64,000 nt of DNA from Microbulbifer variabilis ATCC 700307. Its GTDB lineage: Bacteria > Pseudomonadota > Gammaproteobacteria > Pseudomonadales > Cellvibrionaceae. The position numbers and the translations under genes were made by a program. Positions 35,708 through 45,479 of the stretch are shown here, one piece after another; the stretch's first letter is position 1; each line of letters starts with the position of its first letter. Under the pieces are notes generated by a model. It did not search any database. It worked only from the letters and a program-made list of their open reading frames with translations, and was not told the DNA's origin. The stretch lies in contig NZ_AQYJ01000027.1 in assembly GCF_000380565.1 (NCBI RefSeq), positions 489,826 through 553,825 on the forward strand, given 5' to 3'.

Positions 35708-36007
35708 TTAACTGAGTGACAGGGGGAAGGGAGGGGCGCGCGCACTCTGGCGCTCTGGCTGGCAATTGTGGGCTGTTGGCGCAGAGGGCCGTTCGTAGTG
35801 ACTTTGGGGCTCAGCCTGTACGAGCAATGGCTCGCTGCCGAGTGCTGCAGGTGAATGCATACAGCACAGGTCACACATCTCCACCTGGGTGTTGCCCAGG
35901 TGGAAGTGCTCCGCCCACAGCGGCTGAGCTGCTACTACGGCGAGTAACAGAAACAGGCTGGCCCAGTAATGGGATTTTCGGCGCTTTAGAGTAACCATAC
36001 CGCGCAT
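35708..36007 (-). CDS. Small secreted His/Cys-containing protein
   Basis: This 99-residue protein has an N-terminal hydrophobic segment (YWASLFLLLAVVAAQPLWA), probably a signal peptide, followed by EHFHLGNTQVEMCDLCCMHS. The clustered His and three Cys suggest metal binding. Its C-terminal part is Pro/Ser/Arg-rich without clear fold. A start at the fourth codon (Met at 35998) is possible. It lies 82 bases upstream of the TonB receptor on the same strand, so it may belong to a metal-starvation operon. It recalls short DUF2946-type proteins found with metal genes, but I cannot confirm that family. Confidence 0.65.
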   Translation of the reverse strand: MRGMVTLKRRKSHYWASLFLLLAVVAAQPLWAEHFHLGNTQVEMCDLCCMHSPAALGSEPLLVQAEPQSHYERPSAPTAHNCQPERQSARAPPFPLSLS

Positions 36008-36123
36008 GATATGTAGTTGTGATTATGAATCAAGTTTCATCTGACACTAGCGGACCACAGGGGGTGTCATTCATCCTATAATTTGCGCCCTCTGTCTTAT
36101 CGTGCAAATAAGGATCGCTTTCG

Positions 36124-36711
36124 ATGCGTACAGCTAGCGTCACTCGTGACACCTTGGAAACCAAGATTCAAGTCAGCGTTAATCTGGATGGCCAGGGCCA
36201 TGGCCAGTTCGCGACTGGGGTTCCCTTCCTTGAGCATATGCTTGATCAAATTGCCCGCCACGGCATGATCGACATGGACATTAGCTGCGACGGCGATATT
36301 CATATTGACGACCACCATACGGTGGAAGATATCGGCATTACCCTCGGCAAGGCCATTACCCAAGCATTGGGAGACAAGAAGGGCATGACCCGGTATGGCC
36401 ATAGCTATGTGCCTTTGGATGAGGCCCTCTCCAGGGTGGTGATTGATTTCTCAGGGCGCCCAGGCCTGGTGATGGAAGTGCCTTTTACTCAAAAGCGTAT
36501 CGGCAATTTCGATACCGAACTGTTTTTTGAATTCTTCCAGGGCTTCGTCAATCATGCCCTGGTGACGGTGCATATCGATTGCCTGCGCGGCCATAACGCC
36601 CACCACCAGGTAGAGACGGTATTCAAAGCCTTCGGCCGCGCCCTGCGTATGGCACTAACCCCGGACCCGCGTATGGCCGGCACCATGCCTTCCACCAAAG
36701 GAGTCTTGTGA
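36124..36711 (+). CDS. hisB: Imidazoleglycerol-phosphate dehydratase
   Basis: Catalyses the sixth step of histidine synthesis, with Mn2+. The 195-residue monofunctional form lacks the phosphatase domain fused in E. coli. The two internally repeated metal-binding motifs are visible: [13 protein letters not shown] with [15 protein letters not shown], and [12 protein letters not shown] with [22 protein letters not shown] lies just before the ATG, and TATAAT at 36077-36082 may be its -10. First gene of hisBHAF; it overlaps hisH by one base (TGATG). Confidence 0.97.
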   Translation: MRTASVTRDTLETKIQVSVNLDGQGHGQFATGVPFLEHMLDQIARHGMIDMDISCDGDIHIDDHHTVEDIGITLGKAITQALGDKKGMTRYGHSYVPLDEALSRVVIDFSGRPGLVMEVPFTQKRIGNFDTELFFEFFQGFVNHALVTVHIDCLRGHNAHHQVETVFKAFGRALRMALTPDPRMAGTMPSTKGVL

Positions 36712-37361
36712 TGGGTAAGGTCGCAGTACTCGATTACGGTATGGGCAACCTGCACTCGGTTGCCAGCGCTTTGAATAAAGTGGCTCCGGAGGTCGAGGTT
36801 GTGTTGGCGCAAACTCCTCAGCAGGCTGAGGGCGCAGAACGCATATTAGTCCCTGGAGTCGGCGCCATTCGCGATTGCATGGCAGGGTTTGTTGAAGCGG
36901 GCTTTGCTCCGCTACTCAAAGATGCTATCGCCGCCGATATCCCGATACTGGGAATCTGCGTGGGTATGCAAATTATGATGCGCTACAGCGAGGAGAATAA
37001 CGGTGTCGACTGTCTGGGTATCTTCCCACAGCCAGTGAAATTTTTTGGCAGTGACCTGCCGGTGGTACAGGATGGCGAGCGACTGAAAGTGCCGCATATG
37101 GGCTGGAACACCGTGCAACAGACACGCAAACACCCCCTGTGGGCAGGCATAGCTGATGGCAGCCGCTTTTATTTCGTGCACAGCTACTATGTGCCGGCTG
37201 GGGATAATACTGTACTCGCCGGGCACACTGAGTATGGCGTACCTCTGGCGGCTGCAGTAGCACAAGAGAATATCTTTGCTACCCAGTTCCACCCGGAAAA
37301 GAGTGCCGATACTGGCCTGCAACTACTAAAGAATTTTGTCAGCTGGAATGGCCGGGCCTGA
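36711..37361 (+). CDS. hisH: Imidazole glycerol phosphate synthase, glutaminase subunit
   Basis: Releases ammonia from glutamine and channels it to HisF. The class I amidotransferase triad is visible: Cys in [12 protein letters not shown], and His and Glu in TQFHPEKS. The N-terminal [12 protein letters not shown] is typical. The length is 216 residues. The ATG overlaps the hisB stop; a GTG one codon earlier is also possible. hisA follows 52 bases downstream. Confidence 0.97.
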   Translation: MGKVAVLDYGMGNLHSVASALNKVAPEVEVVLAQTPQQAEGAERILVPGVGAIRDCMAGFVEAGFAPLLKDAIAADIPILGICVGMQIMMRYSEENNGVDCLGIFPQPVKFFGSDLPVVQDGERLKVPHMGWNTVQQTRKHPLWAGIADGSRFYFVHSYYVPAGDNTVLAGHTEYGVPLAAAVAQENIFATQFHPEKSADTGLQLLKNFVSWNGRA

Positions 37362-37413
37362 GGCTTGCCATATTTTCCTGACTCCAATAACTACTGCCGA
37401 CGAAAGACAGAGC

Positions 37414-38145
37414 ATGATTGTAATTCCCGCTATCGACCTCAAGGACGGCCAATGCGTGCGCCTGCGCCAGGGTGAAATGGACGACGCCACCGTATTTTCC
37501 GATGATCCCCTAGCCACTGCCCAGCATTGGGTAAACGAGGGAGCCAGGCGCCTGCACCTGGTGGACCTGAACGGAGCCTTTGCCGGCAACCCTGTAAATG
37601 GTGAGGCCGTTACTGCCATCGCCAGGCAGTTTCCCGATCTGCCGGTGCAGATCGGCGGTGGTATCCGGGATTTACATACTATCGAACGCTACCTGGATGC
37701 CGGTGTTACCTGGGCCATTATTGGCACCGCTGCGGTGAAAGATCCCAAGTTGGTAGAGGAGGCCTGTCGTGAGTTCGAAGGACATATTATTGTCGGGCTC
37801 GATGCCAAAGATGGGCTGGTAGCTACCGAGGGCTGGGCTGAGGTATCTGAGCTGAAAGCTACAGAACTGGCCAAGCGTTTCGCTGATTGTGGCGTCAGCT
37901 CGATCGTGTACACAGATATTGCCCGCGACGGCATGATGCAGGGCGTCAATCTCGAGGCCACTCTGGAGATGGCGCGTGCGGTACAGGTGCCGATTATCGC
38001 TTCCGGTGGTGTCAGCAGTATTGAGGATATCGAACAATTGTTGGATACCGGCGAGATATATGGTGCGATTACCGGCCGGGCAATTTACGAAGACAAGTTG
38101 AATCTGCGCGCTGCGCAGCAGCTTTGCGATCAACGGAAGAAATAA
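37414..38145 (+). CDS. hisA: ProFAR isomerase
   Basis: Isomerises the ProFAR aminoaldose to the ketose by an Amadori rearrangement. The 243-residue (beta/alpha)8 barrel starts [17 protein letters not shown] with the catalytic Asp; the second half carries [15 protein letters not shown] with the other catalytic Asp. Phosphate loops are IGGGIRD and ASGGVSS. The frame is open 26 codons further upstream but the start at 37414 matches the family. Its TAA overlaps the hisF ATG (TAATG). Confidence 0.97.
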   Translation: MIVIPAIDLKDGQCVRLRQGEMDDATVFSDDPLATAQHWVNEGARRLHLVDLNGAFAGNPVNGEAVTAIARQFPDLPVQIGGGIRDLHTIERYLDAGVTWAIIGTAAVKDPKLVEEACREFEGHIIVGLDAKDGLVATEGWAEVSELKATELAKRFADCGVSSIVYTDIARDGMMQGVNLEATLEMARAVQVPIIASGGVSSIEDIEQLLDTGEIYGAITGRAIYEDKLNLRAAQQLCDQRKK

Positions 38146-38906
38146 TGGCTCTGGCGAAACGTATTATCCCATGTCTAGATGTCGATGCCGGCCGCGTAGT
38201 GAAAGGCGTGAACTTCGTCGATATCCGCGATGCCGGTGACCCGGTGGAAATTGCCCGCCGCTATAACGAGGCGGGTGCCGATGAGGTGACTTTCCTAGAT
38301 ATCACGGCTACCCATGAGCAGCGAGATACCATCCTGCATATAGTGGAAAAAATGGCCCATGAGGTTTTTATTCCACTTACCGTCGGCGGTGGCGTTCGCA
38401 CCTTGCAGGATATCCGCAATCTGCTCAACGCTGGTGCGGACAAGACGGCGATTAACTCTGCTGCGGTGAAGAACCCTGAGTTTGTGCGCGAGGCGGCAGA
38501 ACGCTTTGGCAGTCAGTGCATCGTAGTGGCTATTGATGCCAAGCAGGTGGGAGAGAACCGCTGGGAAATCTTTACCCACGGTGGGCGTCAGCCGACCGGC
38601 ATTGATGCAGTGGCCTGGGCGCGGCAGATGGCGGAGTATGGTGCTGGAGAAATACTGCTCACCAGTATGGATCGTGATGGAACCAAGAATGGCTTTGACC
38701 TGGCTCTGACTCGTGCCGTGACTGAGGCAGTGCCGGTTCCAGTGATTGCTTCGGGGGGTGTCGGCAACCTTCAGCATTTGGCGGAAGGCGTATTGCAGGG
38801 TGGTGCCGATGCGGTGTTGGCTGCCAGTATCTTCCATTTTGGTGAGTACAGCATCGCCGAGGCCAAGGCGTATATGCAGGAAGCTGGGATAGAGATGCGC
38901 CTGTAG
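38145..38906 (+). CDS. hisF: Imidazole glycerol phosphate synthase, cyclase subunit
   Basis: Forms imidazole glycerol phosphate and AICAR from PRFAR and ammonia supplied by HisH. The barrel starts [21 protein letters not shown] with the first catalytic Asp, and the second lies in [13 protein letters not shown]. Phosphate-binding loops are VGGGVRT and ASGGVGN. The start overlaps the hisA stop by one base. The length is 253 residues. Last gene of the operon; a strong G/C hairpin follows. Confidence 0.97.
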   Translation: MALAKRIIPCLDVDAGRVVKGVNFVDIRDAGDPVEIARRYNEAGADEVTFLDITATHEQRDTILHIVEKMAHEVFIPLTVGGGVRTLQDIRNLLNAGADKTAINSAAVKNPEFVREAAERFGSQCIVVAIDAKQVGENRWEIFTHGGRQPTGIDAVAWARQMAEYGAGEILLTSMDRDGTKNGFDLALTRAVTEAVPVPVIASGGVGNLQHLAEGVLQGGADAVLAASIFHFGEYSIAEAKAYMQEAGIEMRL

Positions 38907-38952
38907 CCAGGTATATCGCGGGAAAATTCAGAGTTTAAATCGGGGCTATGCG

Positions 38953-38986
38953 CTGGCGGCGGGCCGGGAGGCCCGCCGCGCGCCAG
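38953..38986. terminator. Strong G/C hairpin between hisF and ctpA
   Basis: CTGGC, GGCGGGCC, loop GGGA, GGCCCGCC and GCCAG form a long stem with a small bulge. It touches the ctpA stop codon. No T run follows on either strand, so it may block RNA decay or give factor-aided termination for both convergent genes. Confidence 0.55.
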
Positions 38987-40345
38987 TTACAGCTTTTCGT
39001 CTGTGCGGGCGAAGCGTTCGCGCAGACCCCTGTCCCTGTGAGCGTAGAGATTCAGCCCTTTGAGCACATTGAGTGCTTCGAAGATCTGGTTGTCACGATC
39101 CAGCCAGTTATCCCGCTCTTCCTGCTCCCGCGCGCGATCCTCAGAGGTGCGATCGGCACCGCCGTTGCCGTTATTCAGGTGTCCGGCAAGGTCGGCTTCA
39201 GTGGGGCGCTTGGAATTTTCCAGGCGGGTGATCTTTACCCTTTCCACCACAATATCCGGAGTGATGCCCTGGGCCTGGATCGAGCGTCCATTGGGGGTGT
39301 AATAAAGTGCAGTGGTGAGTTTGATTGCGCGCTCGTTAGTGATGGGAATCACTGTTTGCACTGAGCCTTTGCCAAAGCTATCAGTCCCCATTACTACGGC
39401 GCGGCGGTGGTCCTGCAGAGCTCCGGCGACAATTTCCGCTGCCGAGGCAGAGCCGGCATTGATCAGCACTACTAGTGGAGCACCTTCTGTCAGGTCTCCG
39501 GGTTCGGCAGAGTAGCTCAGATTGGAGGATTCATTACGGCCCTCGGTATAGACGACCAGCCCTTCTTCCAGGAAAGCATCCACTACTTCAACCGAAGATT
39601 GCAGGACACCACCTGGATTGTTGCGCAGATCGATAATCAGGCCTTTGAGAGGGCCCTTTTTCTGCAGCTTGATTAACTCTTTCGCCACATCGGTGCCGGT
39701 ATCCAGCTGGAACTGACTGATACGTAAATAGCCGTAGCCTTCATCGAGTACTTTACTGCGCACACTGCGCACACGCACGGTGTCGCGTTTGAGGGTGACA
39801 TCGAAAGGTTCTTTGTGGCCTTTGCGGGCGATAGTCAGGGTGACACTGCTGCCTTTGGGGCCACGCATCCATTCCACCGCCTCATCCAGGCTGACACCCT
39901 TCATGGATTTACCCGCAAGGCGCAATATGACATCCCCGGCCTTTAAGCCCGCGCGCGAGGCAGGAGTATCGTCCATCGGTGTCACCACGGTAATGTGGTC
40001 ATCCGCAATACCAACCTCGATACCCAGGCCGGCAAATTCGCCGGTGGTATTGGCTTGCAGGTCATCGAAGGAGCGGCGGTCGAGGTAGGAAGAATGAGGG
40101 TCGAGGCCCTGCAGCATACCTTTGATGGCATATTCAAGCAGGGTACGATCGTCTACTTCCTCGACATATCCCTGGCGGATTTGCTCGAATACTTTGGCAA
40201 AGCTGCGTAAGTCTTCTAGAGGTAGGCGCCCGGCGGCCTCGGCGATGACATCGGGTTGCTTGCCTCCTTCGCTAAGACCCATCAAAGGCAGGGTTGCGAG
40301 GGTGGCCGCGCCGAGAAAGGTGGTCAGCGCCTTGGGTATGAACAT
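38987..40345 (-). CDS. ctpA: Carboxy-terminal processing protease, S41 family
   Basis: Periplasmic serine protease that trims C-termini, often of murein hydrolases and their adaptors. A signal peptide leads 452 residues. A PDZ domain near residues 105-185 (GLGIEVGIADDHITVV, AGLKAGDVILRLAGKSM) precedes the catalytic domain with Ser in NAGSASAAEIVAGAL and Lys in SFGKGSVQT. The C-terminal tail is charged. It lies 293 bases downstream of envC on the same strand. That gap shows no gene and no strong signal. The gpmI-envC-ctpA order is common in gammaproteobacteria, which supports a link to envelope remodelling. Confidence 0.95.
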   Translation of the reverse strand: MFIPKALTTFLGAATLATLPLMGLSEGGKQPDVIAEAAGRLPLEDLRSFAKVFEQIRQGYVEEVDDRTLLEYAIKGMLQGLDPHSSYLDRRSFDDLQANTTGEFAGLGIEVGIADDHITVVTPMDDTPASRAGLKAGDVILRLAGKSMKGVSLDEAVEWMRGPKGSSVTLTIARKGHKEPFDVTLKRDTVRVRSVRSKVLDEGYGYLRISQFQLDTGTDVAKELIKLQKKGPLKGLIIDLRNNPGGVLQSSVEVVDAFLEEGLVVYTEGRNESSNLSYSAEPGDLTEGAPLVVLINAGSASAAEIVAGALQDHRRAVVMGTDSFGKGSVQTVIPITNERAIKLTTALYYTPNGRSIQAQGITPDIVVERVKITRLENSKRPTEADLAGHLNNGNGGADRTSEDRAREQEERDNWLDRDNQIFEALNVLKGLNLYAHRDRGLRERFARTDEKL

Positions 40346-40638
40346 GTTGTTGTGACCTCTGCCTTATTTCTTCGCTGCTTTGCGAAAGTGTAGACCGCAG
40401 AGATTGGCAGGGATTCTAAGATGACGCCAATTTCTACGATGTCATAGGCTTAGTCGCGATAAAACGAACTGTCTTACAGGTGGGCTGAGTAGCTGGTGGC
40501 GGGGTCTTTGGACTTCCTGGCCTAGCGGTTTGTTAGGCAAGGACACTCGATAGAAGAAAGTGCACTTGAAACCTTATTCATCACAGCAATTGTTGTGAAA
40601 TGGCGACAAAAGATTGGGCCTCTGCCGCCGATAGTTTA

Positions 40639-41766
40639 TCAGGATCGGCACCAAGCAGTTGGATCTTTCGCCTTACCGCGATGGCGGATCTCAAAATAGA
40701 CACCGCTCTGAGTAAGCCCGCCTGTATTGCCCACGCGCGCGATTGTTTCACCGCTCTCCACCCACTCGCCAATATTGCGGGTAAGGGATTGGTTGTGTGC
40801 ATAGAGGCTCATATAGCCGTCACCGTGATCGAGAATTACCAGCATGCCGTGGCCGCGCAGGTAGTCAGAAAATACCACTCGCCCGCGGTGTATAGCACGC
40901 ACAGGCTCTCCTTCGGCTGCGCGGATAGTTACACCCTTCCAGGTGATGCCATTGGTGCGGCGCTGTCCATAGGCGTTGGCGCGGCGCCCCTTTACCGGCC
41001 ACTGCATCTTGCCTCGCTGGCGAGCAAAGGGCTTTTGATCCCCAGGATTCACGAGAGAGGCGATGGCGCGGCCAACTTCATCAATCAATTTTTGCAAGCG
41101 TGAGCGATCGCCCTGCAATTGCTTAAGCTCGCCACTGCCATCAGCGAGTTTCGCAGCCAGCTTGTCCAGGGTGCGTTTGCGATTCTTCTGGGCACTGCGC
41201 AACTTACTCTGGCGCTCCTGCAGCTGTTCCCGTTCTCCCTGCAGAACTAGCTGCTCACGCTCAATAGAACTGCTGACGGTCTCTAGTGACGCGAGGGTTT
41301 CCAGGTAGCTGTCAATGGTGTGGCTGCGTTCTTGGAGGAAGTAATCGTGATAGCGGAGTTGGCGAGCGATGTTCTGGGGATCTTGTTGGTTGAGCAGGAG
41401 CTTGATCTGTTCTTGTCGGCCTAGTCGGTAAGCGGCGGCGATCTCCTGTTCGACCCGCCGCTGCATACTTCGTCGCGCCTCCTGCAGCTGTTTCTGTTCC
41501 CGCTGCAGTTCACGCAACTTGTCCGAGCGGCTGCGCATATCTTTTTTAATCTGGTCTATCCGCCGGTGAAGCCCTGAGATGTCCTTCTCGTTCTCTTCCA
41601 GATCCTTGAGCAGCTGGTCGCGCTGCCCGCGCACCTGGTTAAGTTCCAGTTGCAGGGATTCGATGCGCTGCTTGATTTCCGCGAGGCGTGCCTGCTGGTC
41701 CGCTTCTGCCTGGCTCCAGGCGGGCAGTGACAGCAGGGCAATCAGGAAGAGTACGAGAGTTTTCAT
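40639..41766 (-). CDS. envC: Murein hydrolase activator EnvC
   Basis: Activates septal amidases during cell division from the periplasm. A signal peptide ([20 protein letters not shown]) is followed by a long coiled coil (about residues 22-230, heptad-rich Glu/Gln/Leu/Arg) and a C-terminal LytM domain (GVTIRAAEGEPVRAIHRGRVVFSDYLRGHG, shown here as GVTIRAAEGEPVRAIHRG and VVFSDYLRGHG; then HGDGYMSLYAHN). The domain lacks the complete zinc ligand set, as in EnvC, which activates rather than cuts. At 375 residues it is slightly shorter than in E. coli. The ATG overlaps the gpmI stop by one base. Confidence 0.94.
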   Translation of the reverse strand: MKTLVLFLIALLSLPAWSQAEADQQARLAEIKQRIESLQLELNQVRGQRDQLLKDLEENEKDISGLHRRIDQIKKDMRSRSDKLRELQREQKQLQEARRSMQRRVEQEIAAAYRLGRQEQIKLLLNQQDPQNIARQLRYHDYFLQERSHTIDSYLETLASLETVSSSIEREQLVLQGEREQLQERQSKLRSAQKNRKRTLDKLAAKLADGSGELKQLQGDRSRLQKLIDEVGRAIASLVNPGDQKPFARQRGKMQWPVKGRRANAYGQRRTNGITWKGVTIRAAEGEPVRAIHRGRVVFSDYLRGHGMLVILDHGDGYMSLYAHNQSLTRNIGEWVESGETIARVGNTGGLTQSGVYFEIRHRGKAKDPTAWCRS

Positions 41767-43313
41767 CAGTCCATTTTTACCAAACTGTGGCCGGTCATCT
41801 CTGCCGGCTGTGGCAGATCCATCAACGCTAACATGGTTGGAGCCACGTCCGCCAGACTGCCTCCGTCACACATTTGTACATTGCGTTCACCGATGTAGAC
41901 AAATGGTACCGGCAGGGTGGAGTGCTGGGTGCTGACCTGGCCGGAGTTGGCGTCGAACATTTCTTCTACATTGCCGTGGTCAGCAGTAATCAGTACTTCG
42001 CCGCCGGCGGCCAGGGCAGCATCTACGACACGTTCCACACATTGGTCCAGGGCTTCCACGGCTTTTACAGCGGCTTCGAATACCCCTGTGTGGCCGACCA
42101 TGTCGCCATTGGCGTAGTTACAGATAATGGCGTCATATGCGCCGCTCTCAATCGCCGCCACCAGCTTGTCGGTGACTTTCGGCGCGTTCATTTCCGGTTG
42201 TAGGTCGTAAGTAGCTACGTCGGGGGACTTGATCAGTTCGCGGGTTTCACCGCTGTAGGGCTCTTCGCGACCGCCGCTGAAGAAGAAAGTAACGTGGGCG
42301 TATTTTTCAGTCTCGGCAATGCGCAGCTGGGTCTTGCCCTGGGTCGACAGATATTCACCGAGGGAATTCACCAGATTTTCCGGTGGGAAGGCACAGCTGG
42401 CGTGGATATCCGCAGCGTATTCGGTGGTCATCACAAAGTCCGCCAGTTCTGGTTTGGCTTTGCGCTTGAAGCCGCTAAAGTCCGTTTCGGTGAAGGCGCG
42501 AGTCAGCTGGCGCGCGCGATCTGGGCGGAAATTCATAAAGATAAGAGCGTCGCCATTCTGGATGGGAGCGGGCTCGCCGATAATTGTCGGGGCAACGAAT
42601 TCATCACTTTCACCGCGCTCATAAGCGGCGGCCAATCCGGCCAGGGCGTCAGACGCTTTGTACTCTGAGGTACCGAGGGTGAGCATGTCGTAGACAGATT
42701 CGGTGCGCTCCCAGCGTTGATCGCGGTCCATGGCAAAGTAGCGGCCGGCAAGGGTAGCCATATGAGCATTGCCTATGGAATCACATACCTGCATCAGCCG
42801 TGCGATAGAGGGCTCGGCGCTGCGCGGCGGCGTGTCACGACCATCCAGGAAAGCGTGTACATAAATGGCGCGGGCACCGCGCTGCGCAGCCAGGGTCACC
42901 ATAGCGACGATGTGGTCTTCATGGCTGTGCACACCGCCTTCAGACAGTAACCCCATAATGTGCACCGCACCGTTATTGGCGATGGCTTTGTCCACAGCCG
43001 CTGTATAGGCAGTGTTGCGGAAGAAGTCGCCATCCTGAATTGCTTTGTTGATCCGGGTGAAGTTCTGATACACCACTCGGCCGGCACCCAGGGTCATGTG
43101 TCCCACTTCAGAATTACCCATTTGTCCATCGGGTAGGCCCACTGCCATACCGGAGGTCTGGATCAGGGTTTTTGGGCGGCTGGCCCAGATGTTGTCCCAA
43201 ACCGGGGAGTTTGCGGCGTGAACCGCATTGTGCTCGGGATTGTCGCTGTGGCCGAAGCCGTCCAGAATCAGCAGGACCAAGGGGCGTTTGTGCGGGGCTT
43301 GCGGAGCGGCCAT
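41766..43313 (-). CDS. gpmI: 2,3-bisphosphoglycerate-independent phosphoglycerate mutase
   Basis: Interconverts 3- and 2-phosphoglycerate in glycolysis using two Mn2+ and a phosphoserine intermediate. The 515-residue length is standard. The N-terminal metal Asp is in LLILDGFGH, the nucleophile Ser68 in [11 protein letters not shown], and C-terminal metal residues lie in [10 protein letters not shown] and [11 protein letters not shown]. It leads the gpmI-envC unit and is divergent from the yibN-like gene, with a 227-base shared control region. Confidence 0.97.
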   Translation of the reverse strand: MAAPQAPHKRPLVLLILDGFGHSDNPEHNAVHAANSPVWDNIWASRPKTLIQTSGMAVGLPDGQMGNSEVGHMTLGAGRVVYQNFTRINKAIQDGDFFRNTAYTAAVDKAIANNGAVHIMGLLSEGGVHSHEDHIVAMVTLAAQRGARAIYVHAFLDGRDTPPRSAEPSIARLMQVCDSIGNAHMATLAGRYFAMDRDQRWERTESVYDMLTLGTSEYKASDALAGLAAAYERGESDEFVAPTIIGEPAPIQNGDALIFMNFRPDRARQLTRAFTETDFSGFKRKAKPELADFVMTTEYAADIHASCAFPPENLVNSLGEYLSTQGKTQLRIAETEKYAHVTFFFSGGREEPYSGETRELIKSPDVATYDLQPEMNAPKVTDKLVAAIESGAYDAIICNYANGDMVGHTGVFEAAVKAVEALDQCVERVVDAALAAGGEVLITADHGNVEEMFDANSGQVSTQHSTLPVPFVYIGERNVQMCDGGSLADVAPTMLALMDLPQPAEMTGHSLVKMD

Positions 43314-43540
43314 AGCGACGGGATTCCTCTATTGGATGGTTTAAATTGCGGACGCGGATTTTAACCTGTTCGGCCATCATTTAACCATGTCGATTAGCCA
43401 GGGCGCAGCCTCGCAAAGGTGGTGTAAGCACGGCGGAGGTACCATTTTGCTGGTTAGAAATTCGCCACAATCGTGTATACTCCCGCCAGCTTTGGCGCAG
43501 CAGCGCCGTAACGATAACCACTAAGGATTTTGGGGGCGGA

Positions 43541-43957
43541 GTGGATTTTTTCGTCTTTTTGAGTGAGCAATGGCTGCTGGTTGGCCTGCTCGTGGCATTG
43601 CTCTATGCGCTGGTTCTGAGCGAGCGCTATAAGGCCGGTGTACCGGTATCCATGCATGAAGTTACCCGGCTGATTAACAGCGATGGGGCCAAGGTGCTGG
43701 ATGTGCGCGATCGCAGTGAATTCACTGAGGGGCATATCGTCGATGCCCTGCATATCCCCCACGGGGACGTGGCTGAGCGCATTGCTGAGCTGGAGCCTTT
43801 TAAAGATAAGGTCATTATTGTCGCGGACAAAATGGGTCAGCACGCAGGGCCTGTAGGGCGTATGTTGAAACAAAAAGGCTTCCAGGTGCGCCGCCTGCAG
43901 GGTGGCATGAGTGAGTGGAGCAACCAGAACCTGCCATTGGTCAAGGGGAAGAGTTAG
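43541..43957 (+). CDS. yibN: Membrane-anchored rhodanese-like protein lacking the catalytic Cys
   Basis: A YibN-type protein of 138 residues with one N-terminal membrane segment (WLLVGLLVALLYALVL) and a cytosolic rhodanese fold (KVLDVRDRSEFTEGHIVDALHIP, RRLQGGMSEWSNQNLPLV). The loop that should hold the sulphur-accepting Cys reads VADKMGQHAGPV, with His where E. coli YibN has Cys, and the whole protein has no Cys. Classical sulphurtransferase activity is therefore unlikely. The start is GTG after GGGGGCGGA. It heads yibN-grxC-secB, the conserved order. Confidence 0.88.
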   Translation: MDFFVFLSEQWLLVGLLVALLYALVLSERYKAGVPVSMHEVTRLINSDGAKVLDVRDRSEFTEGHIVDALHIPHGDVAERIAELEPFKDKVIIVADKMGQHAGPVGRMLKQKGFQVRRLQGGMSEWSNQNLPLVKGKS

Positions 43958-43997
43958 ATCGGTAGCTTGTTTTGATAGCATTTGGCGGAGTTTTGTT

Positions 43998-44258
43998 ATG
44001 CAGGATGTAGTCATCTACACCACCCGTTTCTGTCCCTACTGTATTCGTGCCAAGCAACTACTCGACAGCAAGGGCGTGAGCTATCGCGAGATCGCGGTGG
44101 ATAACAAACCGGAACTGCGTGCGCAGATGGCGGCTAAAGCGGGGCGCCGCTCAGTGCCGCAGATTTGGGTTGGCGATGTTCATGTGGGAGGTTGCGACGA
44201 TTTGATGGCGCAGGAGCGCGCTGGCAAGTTGGATAAGTTACTGAAATCCACTGGCTGA
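43998..44258 (+). CDS. grxC: Glutaredoxin 3
   Basis: Glutathione-dependent thiol-disulphide oxidoreductase of 86 residues. The active site is CPYC at residues 12-15 (YTTRFCPYCIRAKQLL), followed by the glutathione-binding SVPQIWVGDVHVGGCDDL. The ATG at 43998 after GGCGGAG is chosen; the frame runs 29 codons further upstream without protein-like content. It lies between the rhodanese-like gene and secB. Confidence 0.96.
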   Translation: MQDVVIYTTRFCPYCIRAKQLLDSKGVSYREIAVDNKPELRAQMAAKAGRRSVPQIWVGDVHVGGCDDLMAQERAGKLDKLLKSTG

Positions 44259-44415
44259 AAAAGGTTGTCGCCGTGTGCCACATGCGGCGGCAGGTTTTTG
44301 CTATTTATCCGTACCGGGCCTTGAAACGGTATTTTCAGGCCCCAATCTGAAGACTCATACAGGGAGTCTTTCTCACGGAAGGCATCAATAAACTTTATAA
44401 AGAACAGGCTGTAAC

Positions 44416-44904
44416 ATGGCTGAAGAATTAAACGGCGCGGCAAACGCAGAGGCTCCACAAGTACAATTCGCGATGCAGCGTATCTACCTGAAGGACCTCT
44501 CCTTCGAGACTCCCATGGGTGTCGAGGTTTTCAAGAAACAGTGGAAGCCCCAGGTTAACCAGGAGCTGAACACCAAGACCGCCAAGGTTGATGAAGACCT
44601 GTATGAGGTTGCGCTCACTCTGACTATCACTGTGAAGCTGGAAGAAGACACCGCCTTCCTGGTGGAAGTAAAACAAGCCGGCCTGTTTGGCATTAAAGGC
44701 CTGGAAGGTCAGCAGCTGGCCCAGGCACTGAATACTGCCTGCCCGCAAATCCTGTTCCCCTACGCCCGCGAAGTGATCGACAACGCTGTAGTTAAAGGTT
44801 CTTTCCCGGCCCTGATGCTGCCGCCGGTTAACTTTGATGCGCTGTTCGCCCAGGCACTGGATCAGGCCCAGAAGCAGGCCGAAGGTGCACAAGCTGACGC
44901 ATAA
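44416..44904 (+). CDS. secB: Protein-export chaperone SecB
   Basis: Tetrameric cytosolic chaperone that keeps pre-proteins unfolded and hands them to SecA. The 162 residues include the typical [49 protein letters not shown] and the terminal [11 protein letters not shown]. It is preceded by 157 bases after grxC and followed by an intrinsic terminator. Acidic low-complexity ends are usual for SecB. Confidence 0.97.
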   Translation: MAEELNGAANAEAPQVQFAMQRIYLKDLSFETPMGVEVFKKQWKPQVNQELNTKTAKVDEDLYEVALTLTITVKLEEDTAFLVEVKQAGLFGIKGLEGQQLAQALNTACPQILFPYAREVIDNAVVKGSFPALMLPPVNFDALFAQALDQAQKQAEGAQADA

Positions 44905-44920
44905 TCACACGTCACTTGTC

Positions 44921-44949
44921 AAAAAGGTCCCTGAGGGGGCCTTTTTTTA
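44921..44949 (+). terminator. Intrinsic terminator after secB
   Basis: AAAAA-GGTCCC-TGAG-GGGGCC-TTTTTTT: a 6-bp stem including one G-T pair, a 4-base loop and seven T. It ends the yibN-grxC-secB transcript. Confidence 0.9.
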
Positions 44950-45026
44950 TATCTGTAACTTGCCCTCTGGGCGAGTGATGGAATTTCTGTTCCCATAAGA
45001 ACCTAAAGAATTGCTGGGAGTTGCTT

Positions 45027-45479
45027 ATGCAGTGGGATTTACCGACACCCTTTACGCGCAGAGTGACCGTAGGTACACACCATGTAGATGGCCTGCGCCA
45101 TGCCAACAATGCGGAATATGTGCACTGGTGTGAAGCTACAGCCTGGGCTCACAGTGCTGAATTGGGATTAGATGTCACGAATTACCAGGATCTCGACCGG
45201 GGAATGGCCATTCGCCACGGAGAGTATGACTATATACTGGCGGCGAGAGAGGGGGATGAACTGGTATTTGGCACCTGGCTGACAGAAGTGGATGGGCGCC
45301 TGAATATGACCCGCCGCTTTCAAGTCTTTCGCGCCGCCGATGGGGCACTGGTATTGCGGGCCCAGTGGCGGATGGTGTGCATCGAGCTGTCCAGTGGTAG
45401 GCCGAAACGTATGCCGGCGATCTTCAAGGAAATTTACAGTCCGGCAGTTATTGCCCCGGAGGCTGAGGAATATGAGTGA
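45027..45479 (+). CDS. Acyl-CoA thioesterase, 4HBT hotdog fold
   Basis: A 150-residue single-hotdog protein. The segment VGTHHVDGLRHANNAEYVHWCEA matches the 4HBT loop, with Asp in VDGLRHANN at the catalytic position. It probably hydrolyses an acyl-CoA. The ATG two codons after a TTG is preferred, as GGGAG lies 9 bases upstream. The 3' end overlaps the start of an SDR gene by 8 bases, so the two are coupled and may act on one lipid pathway. Confidence 0.88.
   Translation: MQWDLPTPFTRRVTVGTHHVDGLRHANNAEYVHWCEATAWAHSAELGLDVTNYQDLDRGMAIRHGEYDYILAAREGDELVFGTWLTEVDGRLNMTRRFQVFRAADGALVLRAQWRMVCIELSSGRPKRMPAIFKEIYSPAVIAPEAEEYE

Noticed and set aside
36008..36060. Zur box before the small His/Cys protein
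   Set aside because: The A/T-rich sequence there has no dyad matching the Zur consensus closely enough to claim.
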